The notes beneath the pieces are model-generated. The model was given only the letters and a program-made list of their open reading frames with translations, was not told the DNA's origin and did no database searches. From assembly GCA_002436105.1 (NCBI GenBank), contig DIXU01000004.1, forward strand, positions 62,001-126,000: DNA of 64,000 nt, read 5' to 3'. Both the position numbers and the translations under genes were made by a program. The DNA comes from Candidatus Aminicenantes bacterium UBA6072. Lineage in GTDB: Bacteria; Acidobacteriota; Aminicenantia; UBA2199. How positions within the stretch are numbered: position 1 is the stretch's first letter; every line of letters begins with the position of its first letter. This document shows positions 24,212-32,505 of the stretch, piece after piece.

Positions 24212-24228
24212 ATTAAGCTCCCGGTAAA
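24194..24228. promoter_or_regulatory. Likely operator for the TetR-type regulator
   Basis: Two near-identical 16-base blocks (24194-24209 and 24213-24228), each of the form TTAA-CTCC-GG-TAAA, overlap the spacer, the -10 box and the start region. Within them CCGGG (24200-24204) and CCCGG (24220-24224) are inverted. Placement over the promoter of the gene's own operon suggests autorepression. Confidence 0.55.
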
Positions 24229-24270
24229 CTTTTTTCAAAATGGTGCGTATTATGCCCAGGAGGAAGAACA

Positions 24271-24870
24271 TTGGCCAAGAGCAAGGATGACGTGATGCGC
24301 GATTTCATCATGGATCGCAGCGAAGCCCTGTTTACCCAATACGGCTATAAGAACACATCCATGGACAGGATTGCCGAATCCTGTGAAATATCCAAGCCTA
24401 CCTTGTATAATTACTTCGAAAGCAAATCATCCCTGTTTTTCGAGCTGTTTTCTCGTTTTCAGAGCGATATTCTGGAAAAGTCCAAATCCCTGATGATCCA
24501 GGACAAGGATAAGCACGATATCATCGAGGAAATCATAGATCTTTCGCTCGATTTCGTTCAGGAGAAGCGCGATTTCCTGAGAATGATGGTCCGCGACCAC
24601 CATATGGTCGTCCATAAGCATGACGACATAACGGAACGCATCGACATCGAATTGCGCAGGCGGCAGGAAATCTCCGAAATCCTGGGACAATTCATGAAGG
24701 ACATCGTGCGCCCCGAGATTCTCGAGGAATTCTCCTTGGAGATGATCGGCATGGCCCTCAGCACCCTGTTGGAGGGAGCTTTCTGGGACTCGATCAAGGG
24801 CGATTTCCCCAACCATGAGAAACAGAAAAAACTGATCATGAAGTTGTTGCGTAATGGCATTTTGACTTAG
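24271..24870 (+). CDS. TetR/AcrR family transcriptional repressor
   Basis: 199 residues starting at TTG 24271, which follows CAGGAGG by eight bases; no ATG fits. The N-terminal helix-turn-helix is typical: FTQYGYKNTSMDRIAESCEISKPTLYNYFESKS in residues 18-50. The C-terminal ligand domain is rich in acidic and basic residues with no recognisable signature. It is the first gene of the TolC-MFP-RND operon (nine bases to tolC), so it most probably represses that operon and is released by a pump substrate. Confidence 0.92.
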   Translation: MAKSKDDVMRDFIMDRSEALFTQYGYKNTSMDRIAESCEISKPTLYNYFESKSSLFFELFSRFQSDILEKSKSLMIQDKDKHDIIEEIIDLSLDFVQEKRDFLRMMVRDHHMVVHKHDDITERIDIELRRRQEISEILGQFMKDIVRPEILEEFSLEMIGMALSTLLEGAFWDSIKGDFPNHEKQKKLIMKLLRNGILT

Positions 24871-24879
24871 GAGGCATTC

Positions 24880-26202
24880 ATGAAAAGAGTCTTATTCGTC
24901 TTGCTGCTGCTGACCGGCATGGGATTCGCGGCGGAGCCTCCCATGGACCTGACCGTGGACCAGGCCGTCCAGCTGGCGCTGGGCAACAATCCGGCTTACA
25001 AGGCCAGCCAGCAGGAGATCCGCCAGTATCGCTACCGCCTGATGCAGAATTTCGGCTTCCTGCCCGAGGCGACCCTGTCGGGATCCAAGATCCTCGACCA
25101 GAAGCTGATGACCATCGAGATCCCGTCGTTCGTTCCCAGGGGCGAGCCGACCAAGGCCTCGCTGCGCTTCCAGCTGGACTATTCCTTCTCCTTCCAGGTC
25201 GTGCAGCCCGTGTTCACCGGCGGCAAGATATTCTACAATTACAAGAACGCCGAGCTGGACCTGCGGCTGGCCAGGGAAAGGGAGAAAGACTCCCGTGCCG
25301 ACACCGTCTTGAACGTCCGCAAATCCTTCTACAACGTGCAGATCCTGCAGCAGCTCCTCCAGGCCCATCGCGAGGCCCAGGCCCTGGCCGAAGGCAATTA
25401 CGCCAACGTCAAGAACAGTTTTGACCTGGGCATGGCCTCGCAGTACGACCTGCTGCGGGCCGAACTGGCGCTCAGCGCCGTCAAGCCCGACGTACTGCGC
25501 GTAGAGAACCTGCTGGAAACCTCGCTGCTGGGGCTGAAGCTGATGCTGGGGCTCCCGGCAACGCAGGAGATCCGCCTGCAGGGCGAGCTGGGTTACCGCC
25601 AGGTGCAGCTGGAGCTGGCCGAACTGCTGCAGAGTTCGCTGCGCAACCGCTCGGAGCTGCTCCAGCTGCGCATGGAGCAGAAGAAGATCGACAACCTGCT
25701 GAAGATCACCTGGGCGCAGTACGTGCCGAACTTCTCCCTGGTCGCCGCTTTCAGCTATCAGTCCGATTACTTCAAGCTGCGCAAAAGCAACTGGGATGAC
25801 TATTACTCCGTCTCCCTGGGCATGAGCTGGCCCATCTTCACCGGCCTGAAGCGCAGCGCCCAGGTCGGGGAGATGAACGTGCTGAAAAAGATCATGGACC
25901 TCAGCGTCCGGCAGCTGGGTGACGCCACGCGGCTGCAGGTGGAGAGCGGCTTCCGCACCGTCCGCCAGGAATACGAGAACATCCAGATGGGGCTGAAGAA
26001 CGTGGAGAGCGCCAGGGAAGGCGTGCGCATCGCCGATCTGAGCTACAAGGAGGGGATGATCACCATCCTGGAGCTGAATTCATCCTACAATGAGCTGACC
26101 CGGGCCAAGGTCAATTACCTGCAGGCCCTGTACAACTATCACATCGCCATTGCCGAGCTGGAAAAGCTGACCGGCATCGACTTGAACGGAGGAGTCGCAT
26201 GA
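24880..26202 (+). CDS. TolC-like outer-membrane efflux channel
   Basis: 440 residues with a signal peptide (MKRVLFVLLLLTGMGFA). Two repeated OEP domains of long helices plus short barrel strands: LTVDQAVQLALGNNPAYKAS at the start of the first, a periplasmic helical hairpin containing LGMASQYDLLRAE, a second hairpin containing EGMITILELNSSYNELTRAK. This is the outer-membrane exit duct of tripartite pumps. Ribosome site GGAGG is present. The end overlaps the adaptor gene by four bases (ATGA). Confidence 0.93.
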   Translation: MKRVLFVLLLLTGMGFAAEPPMDLTVDQAVQLALGNNPAYKASQQEIRQYRYRLMQNFGFLPEATLSGSKILDQKLMTIEIPSFVPRGEPTKASLRFQLDYSFSFQVVQPVFTGGKIFYNYKNAELDLRLAREREKDSRADTVLNVRKSFYNVQILQQLLQAHREAQALAEGNYANVKNSFDLGMASQYDLLRAELALSAVKPDVLRVENLLETSLLGLKLMLGLPATQEIRLQGELGYRQVQLELAELLQSSLRNRSELLQLRMEQKKIDNLLKITWAQYVPNFSLVAAFSYQSDYFKLRKSNWDDYYSVSLGMSWPIFTGLKRSAQVGEMNVLKKIMDLSVRQLGDATRLQVESGFRTVRQEYENIQMGLKNVESAREGVRIADLSYKEGMITILELNSSYNELTRAKVNYLQALYNYHIAIAELEKLTGIDLNGGVA

Positions 26203-27284
26203 AAAAGATATCGATCGCTCTTTTGCTGGTTATCGTCATGACCCTGTCCTTCTGCGGCAGGAAGCAGGAAACCGCCGCCCTGCAGCAGTTGCCCCTGCAG
26301 GTCCGTGTTCAGGCTCCGCAAAAGGAGACCCTGGCCAAGTATTTCAACTACAAGGGGACGGTCAGCGCCTGGAAGACGGCCAACATCGCCCCCGATGCCT
26401 CGGGCCGCGTCGGCCGCATCCTGAAGAAGCAGGGCGACAAGGTCGCCCAGGGCGAGCTGCTGGCCACCCTGGACATGACCTCGCTGGAACTGCAGCAGAA
26501 GCAGGCCCGCGCCGCGGTGGCCGTTGCCGAGACCGCCTTCCAGAACGCCCGCCTCAACGAGGAACGGATGAAGAAGATGCTGGAGAACAAGGCCGTCTCC
26601 TCCATGCAATACGAGAATGCCAAGCTGGCTCTAGACGCCGCCGACACCCAGCTGAAAAGCGCCAGGGCGAACCTGGACCTGGTGGACTACACGGCGAAGA
26701 ACGCCTACATGAAAGCCCCCTTTGCCGGCATCATTGCCGCCAGGAACATGGAGGAGGGCGACATGATCAACCCCATGATGGGCATGGGCCAGAGCATCCT
26801 GACCCTGATGGACCTCTCCAAGGTCAAAGTGGCGGTCGATGTCCCGGCCGAGGAGATCGAGAAGATCCAGGTCGGCCAGAAGTGCCGGGTCACCATCTCC
26901 TCGCGTCCCGGCGAATCGTTCGCCGGCGAGGTGTATTCGAAGAATCTGGCCGCAGACCCGCTGTCCAAGACCTTCAAGGTCGAGGTCGCGATTGACAACC
27001 CGGATATGAAGGTCAAGGCCGGCGTCTACGCCGACATCGCCATCGAGTACCTGCGCCATGACAATGTCCTGATATTGCCCCTCTCCGCCCTGCTGGCCGG
27101 CGAAAAGGAAGTGATGGTCAATGAGAGCGGCGTGGCCCGCAAGCGCGCCGTCACCGTGGGCGAAAGGAACGGCACCCGCTTCGAGGTGCTTTCCGGCGTC
27201 GGCCCGGCCGACCAGGTGCTGGTCGAGGGAAACTATGACCTGAAGGAGGGGACGGCCATTGTCCTGATCGGAGAAAAACAATGA
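26199..27284 (+). CDS. RND efflux periplasmic adaptor (membrane fusion protein)
   Basis: 361 residues. N-terminal signal with a Cys at residue 20 (TLSFCGRK), so probably a lipoprotein although Phe before the Cys is unusual. Domains in order: beta-barrel/lipoyl half (residues 35-95, ANIAPDASGRVGRILKKQGDKV), alpha-helical hairpin (95-170), second lipoyl half (YMKAPFAGIIAARNMEEGD), beta-barrel and membrane-proximal domain (200-361). It bridges the RND pump and TolC. Overlaps tolC and the pump gene by four bases each. Confidence 0.94.
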   Translation: MKKISIALLLVIVMTLSFCGRKQETAALQQLPLQVRVQAPQKETLAKYFNYKGTVSAWKTANIAPDASGRVGRILKKQGDKVAQGELLATLDMTSLELQQKQARAAVAVAETAFQNARLNEERMKKMLENKAVSSMQYENAKLALDAADTQLKSARANLDLVDYTAKNAYMKAPFAGIIAARNMEEGDMINPMMGMGQSILTLMDLSKVKVAVDVPAEEIEKIQVGQKCRVTISSRPGESFAGEVYSKNLAADPLSKTFKVEVAIDNPDMKVKAGVYADIAIEYLRHDNVLILPLSALLAGEKEVMVNESGVARKRAVTVGERNGTRFEVLSGVGPADQVLVEGNYDLKEGTAIVLIGEKQ

Positions 27285-30200
27285 AGATCGTCGATTTCTC
27301 GTTGAAAAAAAGGGTGACGATGTCCATGGTCGTTTTGGTCATCGTCATCCTGGGCATGATCTCCTTCACCAAGCTGGGGCTGGACATGCTGCCCGACATG
27401 GACTACCCCTACATCACCGTCATCACCACCTACAGCGGCGTCTCCTCCGAGGACATCGAGCAGAACGTCACCCGCCCGGTGGAGCAGTGGGTCTCCACCG
27501 TCTCCAACATCAAGAAACTGACCTCCGTTTCGCTCGAGGGGCAGTCGGTGGTGATGATCGAGTTCGAGTGGGGGGTGAACCTCGATTTTGCCGCCCAGGA
27601 CGTGCGCGATACCATCGGCATGTACTCGCAATTCCTTCCCGACGGCGCCGATGAGCCCTTCGTCATGAAGTTCAACTTCTCGCAGATGCCGATCATCGCC
27701 TACGGCATCACCGGCGGGGACATGAACCTGAGCAAGCTGCGCGACTACATCGACAACGAGGTGGCCACCCGCCTGGAACGCATCGAGGGCGTGGCCTCGA
27801 CCGCCGTTTTCTCGCCGGAGATGAACGAGATTCTGGTCCGTGTCGACAAGGGCAAGCTGGAATCGCGCGGCCTGAACATCGCCCAGGTGGAAGGGGCCAT
27901 CCAGGCCTCGAACATCAACCTGCCCGCCGGCTACATGACGGAAAACCACCAGGAGTTCCTGTTGCGCAGCCTGGGCGAGTTCAAGACCATCGCCGAGATC
28001 AACGATGTCCTGGTCGGCAGCAGCCGCACTGGAGCTCCGATCTTCCTCAAGGACATCGGCTCGGTCAGCGAGGCCCCCAAGGAGACCCGTCTCAAGCTGC
28101 GACTGAACGGCCAGCAGGGAATCATGATGATGGTCACCAAGAGCTCGGGGGCCAATTCGGTGCTGGTCGCCCGCGCCGTGAAGAAGACCCTGGCCGAGGT
28201 GGAGCCGACCCTCAAGGAGGGTGTCAAGTTCCACGTCTGGCTCGACATGTCGCGCATCATCGAGATGATGTCCAGCAAATCCACGAAGAACATCATACTG
28301 GGCGGCATCCTGGCCATGCTGATCATCTTCATCTTTTTACGCAACCTCAAGCCCACCGTGGCCATCGGCATCACCATCCCGCTGTCGATCGTGGTGGCGT
28401 TCATCGCCTTCTACGTCATGGGCTACACCCTGAACCTGATCACCCTGGGCGGATTGGCCCTGGGGGTGGGCATGCTGGTCGACAATGCCGTGGTGGTCAT
28501 CGAGAACATCTACCGTCACCTGCAGCTGGGGCTAAGCCCCACCGAGGCGGCGCGCAAGGGCACCTCCGAGGTGGGGATGGCCATCAGCGCCTCCACCCTG
28601 ACCACCATCGCCGTTTTCTTCCCCATGGTGTTCGCCACCGGCATCGCCGGGCGCATGGCGCAAAGTCTTGCCGTCTCGGTGATCATCGCCCTGCTGGCCT
28701 CGCTGTTCGTGGCCCTGACCATCGTCCCCATGCTCGCGGCCTGGATGTTCCGCATTCACCGGCGCAAGGGCCAGGAAATGGCTGAAGGGGTGGTCGCCCT
28801 CGGCGAGGACAGGTTCACACGGGTCCGCGACCGTTACGAGGGCCTGCTGCGCAAGGCACTGGCCCACCGCAAGAAGATCGTGATCGGCTTCATCGTCACC
28901 TTCGCCCTCTCAATGGTGGGCGCCACCTTCCTGGGCACCGAGTTCATGCCCCAGACCGACACGGCCATGCTCTACCTGAAGCTCTCCATGCCGGTGGGGA
29001 CCAACATCGAGGAGACCGACCGCATCGTCAAGTATCTCGAAAAGGAGTCGCTGAAGGACCCCAACGTCATCACCACCTTCGTGCAGGTGGGCACCAGCGA
29101 GATGAGCGCCAGCGACACGGCCGCCGGCACCGGCGCCGCCGGCTCCTACGAGGCGATCATCTACGCCTACCTCAAGCCCAGCGGGGAGCGCAAGGAGTCG
29201 GACAAGGAGATTTTGGAGCGCTGGCGGCGCTCATTCCCGACGCTGGAGAACAGCCAGATCACGGCCATCGACATCGCCGGGGCCTCGATGATGGGCTCCT
29301 CGAACAATCCCATCGAGATCCAGTGCTTCGGCCGCGACATGGGCAGGCTGGAGAGCATCGCCGAGAGCATCCGCGACATCATCAGCGACGTGGAGGGCCT
29401 GCGCGACATCAAGGTCTCGCTGGAAAAGAGCAAGCCCGAGCTGCAGCTGCACATCAGGAAGGAGGAGGCCTCCAAGCTGGGGCTCACCCCCTATGCCATC
29501 TCCAGCCAGGTCCGCACGTATACCATCGGCACCGTCGTCTCGCGCATGTTCCTGGAAGGGGAGGACCGCGATATCCGCGTGCAGCTGAAGGAGAGTGACC
29601 GCGCCTCCATCGAGGACCTGAGGAAGCTCCCCATCCAGACTCCCACCGGCGCCAAGGTCTACCTCTCCGAGGTGGCCGACTTCAAGAACCTTTTCGGCCC
29701 GGTGCGCATCGACCGCGAGAACATGGTGCGCAAGGTGACGATCGGCGCCAACTTCGTCGGCCGCGACCTGGGCTCGATCGTCCGCGACATCAAGAAAAAG
29801 ACCGAGGGCATCAACAAGCGCCTGCCGGAAGGGTACTTCATCGAGATGGCCGGCCAGTACGAGAACATGACCGAGACATTCACCACCCTTGGCTTCGCCC
29901 TGCTGATCGCCCTGGTGCTGGTGTTTGCCGTCATGGCTTCGCTCTACGAGAACCTGAAATTTCCCTTCATCAACATGTTCACCATCCCCCTGGGATTCAT
30001 CGGCGTGGTCGTGCTGCTCTTCATCACCGGCACCACCATCAACATGGGGGCGATCATGGGTTTCATCATCCTGACCGGCATCGCCGTCAACAACGGCATC
30101 GTCATGGTCGACTACATCAACCAGCTCATCGCCGGCGGCATGGAGCGCCTCGAGGCCGTGGTCAGGGGGGCGGCCACCCGCCTGCGGCCGGTCCTGATCA

Positions 30201-30376
30201 CCTCGCTGACCACCATAGGCGGCATGGTGCCCATGGCGCTGACCACCAAGCAGGGCGGCGAAATGAGCGCGCCGATGGCCGTCGCCGTGATCGGCGGCCT
30301 GTCGGCCACTGTTTTTCTGACACAGTTTTTCATCCCGGTTCTCTATACCTATTTCGCCAGGATCAAGACCAAGTAG
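27281..30376 (+). CDS. RND multidrug efflux permease (AcrB family)
   Basis: 1031 residues with the expected 12 membrane helices (one at the N-terminus, then clusters around 330-480 and 530, and 865-1020) and two large periplasmic loops. The proton-relay helix 4 reads GMLVDNAVVVIENI: the first relay Asp is present and the second is Asn, as in many non-AcrB branches. It pumps substrates out through the adaptor and TolC using the proton gradient. C-terminus FIPVLYTYFARIKTK is typical of the family. A strong terminator follows. Confidence 0.96.
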   Translation: MKIVDFSLKKRVTMSMVVLVIVILGMISFTKLGLDMLPDMDYPYITVITTYSGVSSEDIEQNVTRPVEQWVSTVSNIKKLTSVSLEGQSVVMIEFEWGVNLDFAAQDVRDTIGMYSQFLPDGADEPFVMKFNFSQMPIIAYGITGGDMNLSKLRDYIDNEVATRLERIEGVASTAVFSPEMNEILVRVDKGKLESRGLNIAQVEGAIQASNINLPAGYMTENHQEFLLRSLGEFKTIAEINDVLVGSSRTGAPIFLKDIGSVSEAPKETRLKLRLNGQQGIMMMVTKSSGANSVLVARAVKKTLAEVEPTLKEGVKFHVWLDMSRIIEMMSSKSTKNIILGGILAMLIIFIFLRNLKPTVAIGITIPLSIVVAFIAFYVMGYTLNLITLGGLALGVGMLVDNAVVVIENIYRHLQLGLSPTEAARKGTSEVGMAISASTLTTIAVFFPMVFATGIAGRMAQSLAVSVIIALLASLFVALTIVPMLAAWMFRIHRRKGQEMAEGVVALGEDRFTRVRDRYEGLLRKALAHRKKIVIGFIVTFALSMVGATFLGTEFMPQTDTAMLYLKLSMPVGTNIEETDRIVKYLEKESLKDPNVITTFVQVGTSEMSASDTAAGTGAAGSYEAIIYAYLKPSGERKESDKEILERWRRSFPTLENSQITAIDIAGASMMGSSNNPIEIQCFGRDMGRLESIAESIRDIISDVEGLRDIKVSLEKSKPELQLHIRKEEASKLGLTPYAISSQVRTYTIGTVVSRMFLEGEDRDIRVQLKESDRASIEDLRKLPIQTPTGAKVYLSEVADFKNLFGPVRIDRENMVRKVTIGANFVGRDLGSIVRDIKKKTEGINKRLPEGYFIEMAGQYENMTETFTTLGFALLIALVLVFAVMASLYENLKFPFINMFTIPLGFIGVVVLLFITGTTINMGAIMGFIILTGIAVNNGIVMVDYINQLIAGGMERLEAVVRGAATRLRPVLITSLTTIGGMVPMALTTKQGGEMSAPMAVAVIGGLSATVFLTQFFIPVLYTYFARIKTK

Positions 30377-30382
30377 TTCCTT

Positions 30383-30420
30383 AAAAAAAAGGGGCGGAAG
30401 TTTTCCGCCCCTTTTTTTTT
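30383..30420 (+). terminator. Rho-independent terminator of the efflux operon
   Basis: A perfect GC stem GGGGCGGAA / TTCCGCCCC with a three-base loop, flanked by eight A before and nine T after. The flanking A and T runs make it usable in either direction. Confidence 0.95.
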
Positions 30421-30426
30421 GATCTT

Positions 30427-30623
30427 CGTGACGCGTAACGCGTGACGCGTAACGCGAACCCGCAATGATACGAACTCAGAAGCCGGATACAGGCCTTATT
30501 CAATTTCAAAGGATTGTTTTTCTTCTCTGCATCACCAAGTTCAGGAATTTTCTTCTCTCGTCACGCGTCACGAAGTTCGGGATCTTTTCTTCCCTCGTCA
30601 CGCGTCACGCGTTACGCGTCACG
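30427..30623. repeat. GTGACGC/GTCACGC word arrays forming a 21-base inverted repeat
   Basis: Four 7-base units (GTGACGC and GTAACGC alternating, 30428-30455), two units at 30560-30573, and four units of the complementary word (30597-30623). Bases 30427-30447 and 30603-30623 are exact reverse complements (21 of 21). Between them an imperfect 29-30-base direct repeat (30532-30560 and 30568-30597) carries a CTTCTCTCG-like tail. The tail plus array recurs at 46660-46697. The rest of this 265-base spacer shows no gene. Confidence 0.85.
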
Positions 30624-30641
30624 TAGCCATTAACGCCCTGA

Positions 30642-30725
30642 TGCCGGAGGGGGGGATCGAACCCCCACGAGGTCGCCCTCCCGGGATTTTAAGTCCCGTG
30701 CGTCTGCCAGTTCCGCCACCCCGGC
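30642..30725 (-). tRNA. trnL: tRNA-Leu (anticodon UAA)
   Basis: 84 bases on the minus strand. Seven-base acceptor stem (GCCGGGG with CTCCGGC, one G-U pair), D arm with GGCAGACGC, anticodon loop ACTTAAAAT with UAA, a long variable arm as expected for leucine tRNA, and T arm GGTTCGATC. Discriminator base A; CCA is not encoded. Confidence 0.95.
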
Positions 30726-30744
30726 GCAGTTCGCATCCTTGGCT

Positions 30745-30773
30745 AGGGTAGCACAGGGCATTTGGATGGTCAA
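30745..30773 (-). promoter_or_regulatory. Promoter of tRNA-Leu
   Basis: On the minus strand TTGACC (30773-30768), 17-base spacer, TACCCT (30750-30745), about 20 bases before the mature tRNA 5' end. Confidence 0.6.
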
Positions 30774-30836
30774 TACGGTGGCACTGACATGGATGGGGTT
30801 CGACGCTACGCTTCGTGTCCCCCTGGGGGATTCGAC

Positions 30837-30894
30837 GTTCGATGTTGAAGAACACTCAGAACTACATGGTTCGCCGTTCGACGTTGAAGAACAC
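30837..30894. repeat. Direct repeat in the tRNA-Leu/lolB spacer
   Basis: A 19-base element, GTTCGAYGTTGAAGAACAC, occurs at 30837-30855 and 30876-30894 with one mismatch. Other TTCGACG-type fragments lie around 30800-30840. Nothing coding is credible in 30726-31009. Confidence 0.75.
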
Positions 30895-31009
30895 GGCGAA
30901 CGATCGAGGCACGAGATGCATGCCGCGAAAGAGATGCAGAATCTCATTGCTGGCCTGCGTTGGCACGAATACTTATCGTCGGTGTTTTTGTGTGCTAAAA
31001 TATGAATCG

Positions 31010-31588
31010 ATGCTGAAAAAGATACTGCTTCTGCTGCTGGCCGCCGCCTCTTTCAGTTGCGGACCGCGCCGTCCGGAACTGGTTCCCGTTGCCGGGCCTC
31101 ATTTCCGCTCCCTGACCATGAAGTTCAGTTTCCTTGACAACGAAACCCGCCAGAGCGGCAGGGTTCTCTGGCGTTTCGACGAAAACGGCTCCAAATTCAT
31201 TTTTTTCAACGCCCTCAACCAGGCGGGACTGGAGCTGGCCGTGGCCGGCGAGGATGCCGTGCTGGTCAATTTCGGCAAAAAAGCCTGCTGGCGAGGAGAA
31301 TTCAACGGATTGCTGGAGCGCCTGTGGGGCATCGACCTGACCCTTTCGGCGTTGCAGACCTTGCTCATCGATGGCGATGCGCCCGCGGGTGAATTCCTGG
31401 AAAAAGGGATCGCCGTCTCTCTCGAGCGCGGCGTCGATGGCGCGCCGGCGGTGGTTCGCCTGCGGCGCGGCGACGCCGAGCTGCTGCTGCGCGTTCTCAA
31501 AAGCGAGTTGCGCCCCGGAAGGGTCGTCCTGGTCGACTATGCGCCGCGCTACCGCGCCGGCGACCTGGAAGACGTGCTGGCACGATGA
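31010..31588 (+). CDS. LolB-like outer-membrane lipoprotein
   Basis: 192 residues from ATG 31010: a lipoprotein signal (MLKKILLLLLAAASFSCG, lipobox Cys about 18). The mature part is a beta-rich fold with GRVLWRFDENGSKFIFFNALNQAGLELAVAG and LLERLWGIDLTLSALQTLLIDGDAPAG, the latter closely resembling the LLG-W-L-P-L-W-G-PAPG region of LolB, the receptor that inserts lipoproteins into the outer membrane. Position immediately before ispE and prs is the same as for lolB in gammaproteobacteria. Sequence similarity is weak overall, so a DUF4292-type relative is the alternative. No ribosome site; an extended -10 (TGCTAAAAT, 30993-31001) ends eight bases before the ATG, suggesting a leaderless mRNA. 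Confidence 0.62.
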   Translation: MLKKILLLLLAAASFSCGPRRPELVPVAGPHFRSLTMKFSFLDNETRQSGRVLWRFDENGSKFIFFNALNQAGLELAVAGEDAVLVNFGKKACWRGEFNGLLERLWGIDLTLSALQTLLIDGDAPAGEFLEKGIAVSLERGVDGAPAVVRLRRGDAELLLRVLKSELRPGRVVLVDYAPRYRAGDLEDVLAR

Positions 31589-32505
31589 TCCGGCTGCGCT
31601 CGTTCGCCAAGATCAACCTGGGGCTTGAGGTCACCGGCCGGCGTAGCGACGGCTACCACACGCTGCGGACGATCTATCAGACCATCGACCTCAGCGACGA
31701 GCTGGAATTGCTGGAAACCGCCCGGCCGCGCATCCGCCTGGCCGGCGGCGATCCCCGCGTCCCCCGCGACGGCAGCAACACCATCGCCCGCGCCTTCCGG
31801 CTGGTGGGCGAGAATTACCGGCTGCGCCGCGGCTTCGATGTCCGCTTGCGCAAGAACATCCCCCCGGGGGCGGGCCTGGGCGGCGGCAGCGGCAACGCCG
31901 CCGTCATGCTGCTGTTTCTCGACCGTTATTTCAATCTGGCCATCCCCGCCGCCCAGCTGCAGGAGATGGCGGCGTCGCTGGGCGCCGATGTGCCGTTCTT
32001 CCTGCGCGGGGGCACGGCGCTGGGGGAGGGGACCGGCGAGAAGCTGACCCCGCTGCCCGCGCTGCGACCGCGCGTCGTTGCCCTGCACATTCCGGCCCGC
32101 TCCGTCTCCACGGCCCTGGTTTTCTCCCGTTTCCCCTTGACAAAAGCCGGTTTTGCCGGTAAAATACAACTCTTCCTGAGAAAGGGCGACTTCTCCATTT
32201 TAACGAATGATCTGGAACGAGTTACCTTTGAATTATTTCCGGAGATCAGGGAAATCAAGGAAAAAATGGCCAATGCGGGAGGCGGGTTCGTTCAGATGAC
32301 AGGCAGCGGCTCGGCGGTGTTCGCCATCGGCCATGGCGGGCGTTTGTCCGCCCTGGCCCGGCGCCTGCCCGGGACGATACTGACGCGCTTCATCGGCAAA
32401 AAATATTACCAGGAGAGTATTGGGGTGTGGCCAAGCGGTAAGGCATCGGCCTTTGGAGCCGAGATTCGGAGGTTCGAATCCTCCCGCCCCAGGAAAACCA
32501 CATGA
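31585..32505 (+). CDS. ispE: 4-diphosphocytidyl-2-C-methyl-D-erythritol kinase
   Basis: 306 residues. GHMP kinase: SFAKINLGLEV at the N-terminus (catalytic Lys), ATP loop PPGAGLGGGSGNAA (about residues 93-106), and GSGSAVFAI near residue 237. The enzyme performs the fourth step of the MEP isoprenoid pathway; ispF of the same pathway is at 42.6 kb. It overlaps the lipoprotein gene by four bases. Odd: the reading frame continues through a complete tRNA-Gln gene, so the last 27 or so residues (GVWPSGKASAFGAEIRR onward) are tRNA sequence read as codons, ending in ATGA shared with prs. Confidence 0.93.
   Translation: MIRLRSFAKINLGLEVTGRRSDGYHTLRTIYQTIDLSDELELLETARPRIRLAGGDPRVPRDGSNTIARAFRLVGENYRLRRGFDVRLRKNIPPGAGLGGGSGNAAVMLLFLDRYFNLAIPAAQLQEMAASLGADVPFFLRGGTALGEGTGEKLTPLPALRPRVVALHIPARSVSTALVFSRFPLTKAGFAGKIQLFLRKGDFSILTNDLERVTFELFPEIREIKEKMANAGGGFVQMTGSGSAVFAIGHGGRLSALARRLPGTILTRFIGKKYYQESIGVWPSGKASAFGAEIRRFESSRPRKTT
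32421..32492 (+). tRNA. trnQ: tRNA-Gln (anticodon UUG) embedded in ispE
   Basis: 72 bases. Acceptor stem TGGGGTG with CGCCCCA, D arm GGCCAAGCGGTAAGGC, anticodon stem-loop TCGGC-CTTTGGA-GCCGA with UUG, T arm GAGGTTCGAATCCTC, discriminator G. No variable arm beyond the normal short one; CCA not encoded. It lies in the sense direction inside the final codons of ispE and ends ten bases before the prs ATG. Confidence 0.95.

Noticed and set aside
27281..30376. Asn in the RND proton-relay pair as a sign of inactivation
   Set aside because: Asp-Asn in this position is common in functional relatives, and the gene is otherwise intact and in a regulated operon.
30630..30947. ORFs across the tRNA-Leu gene
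   Set aside because: They are translations of tRNA and repeat sequence with no protein-like character.
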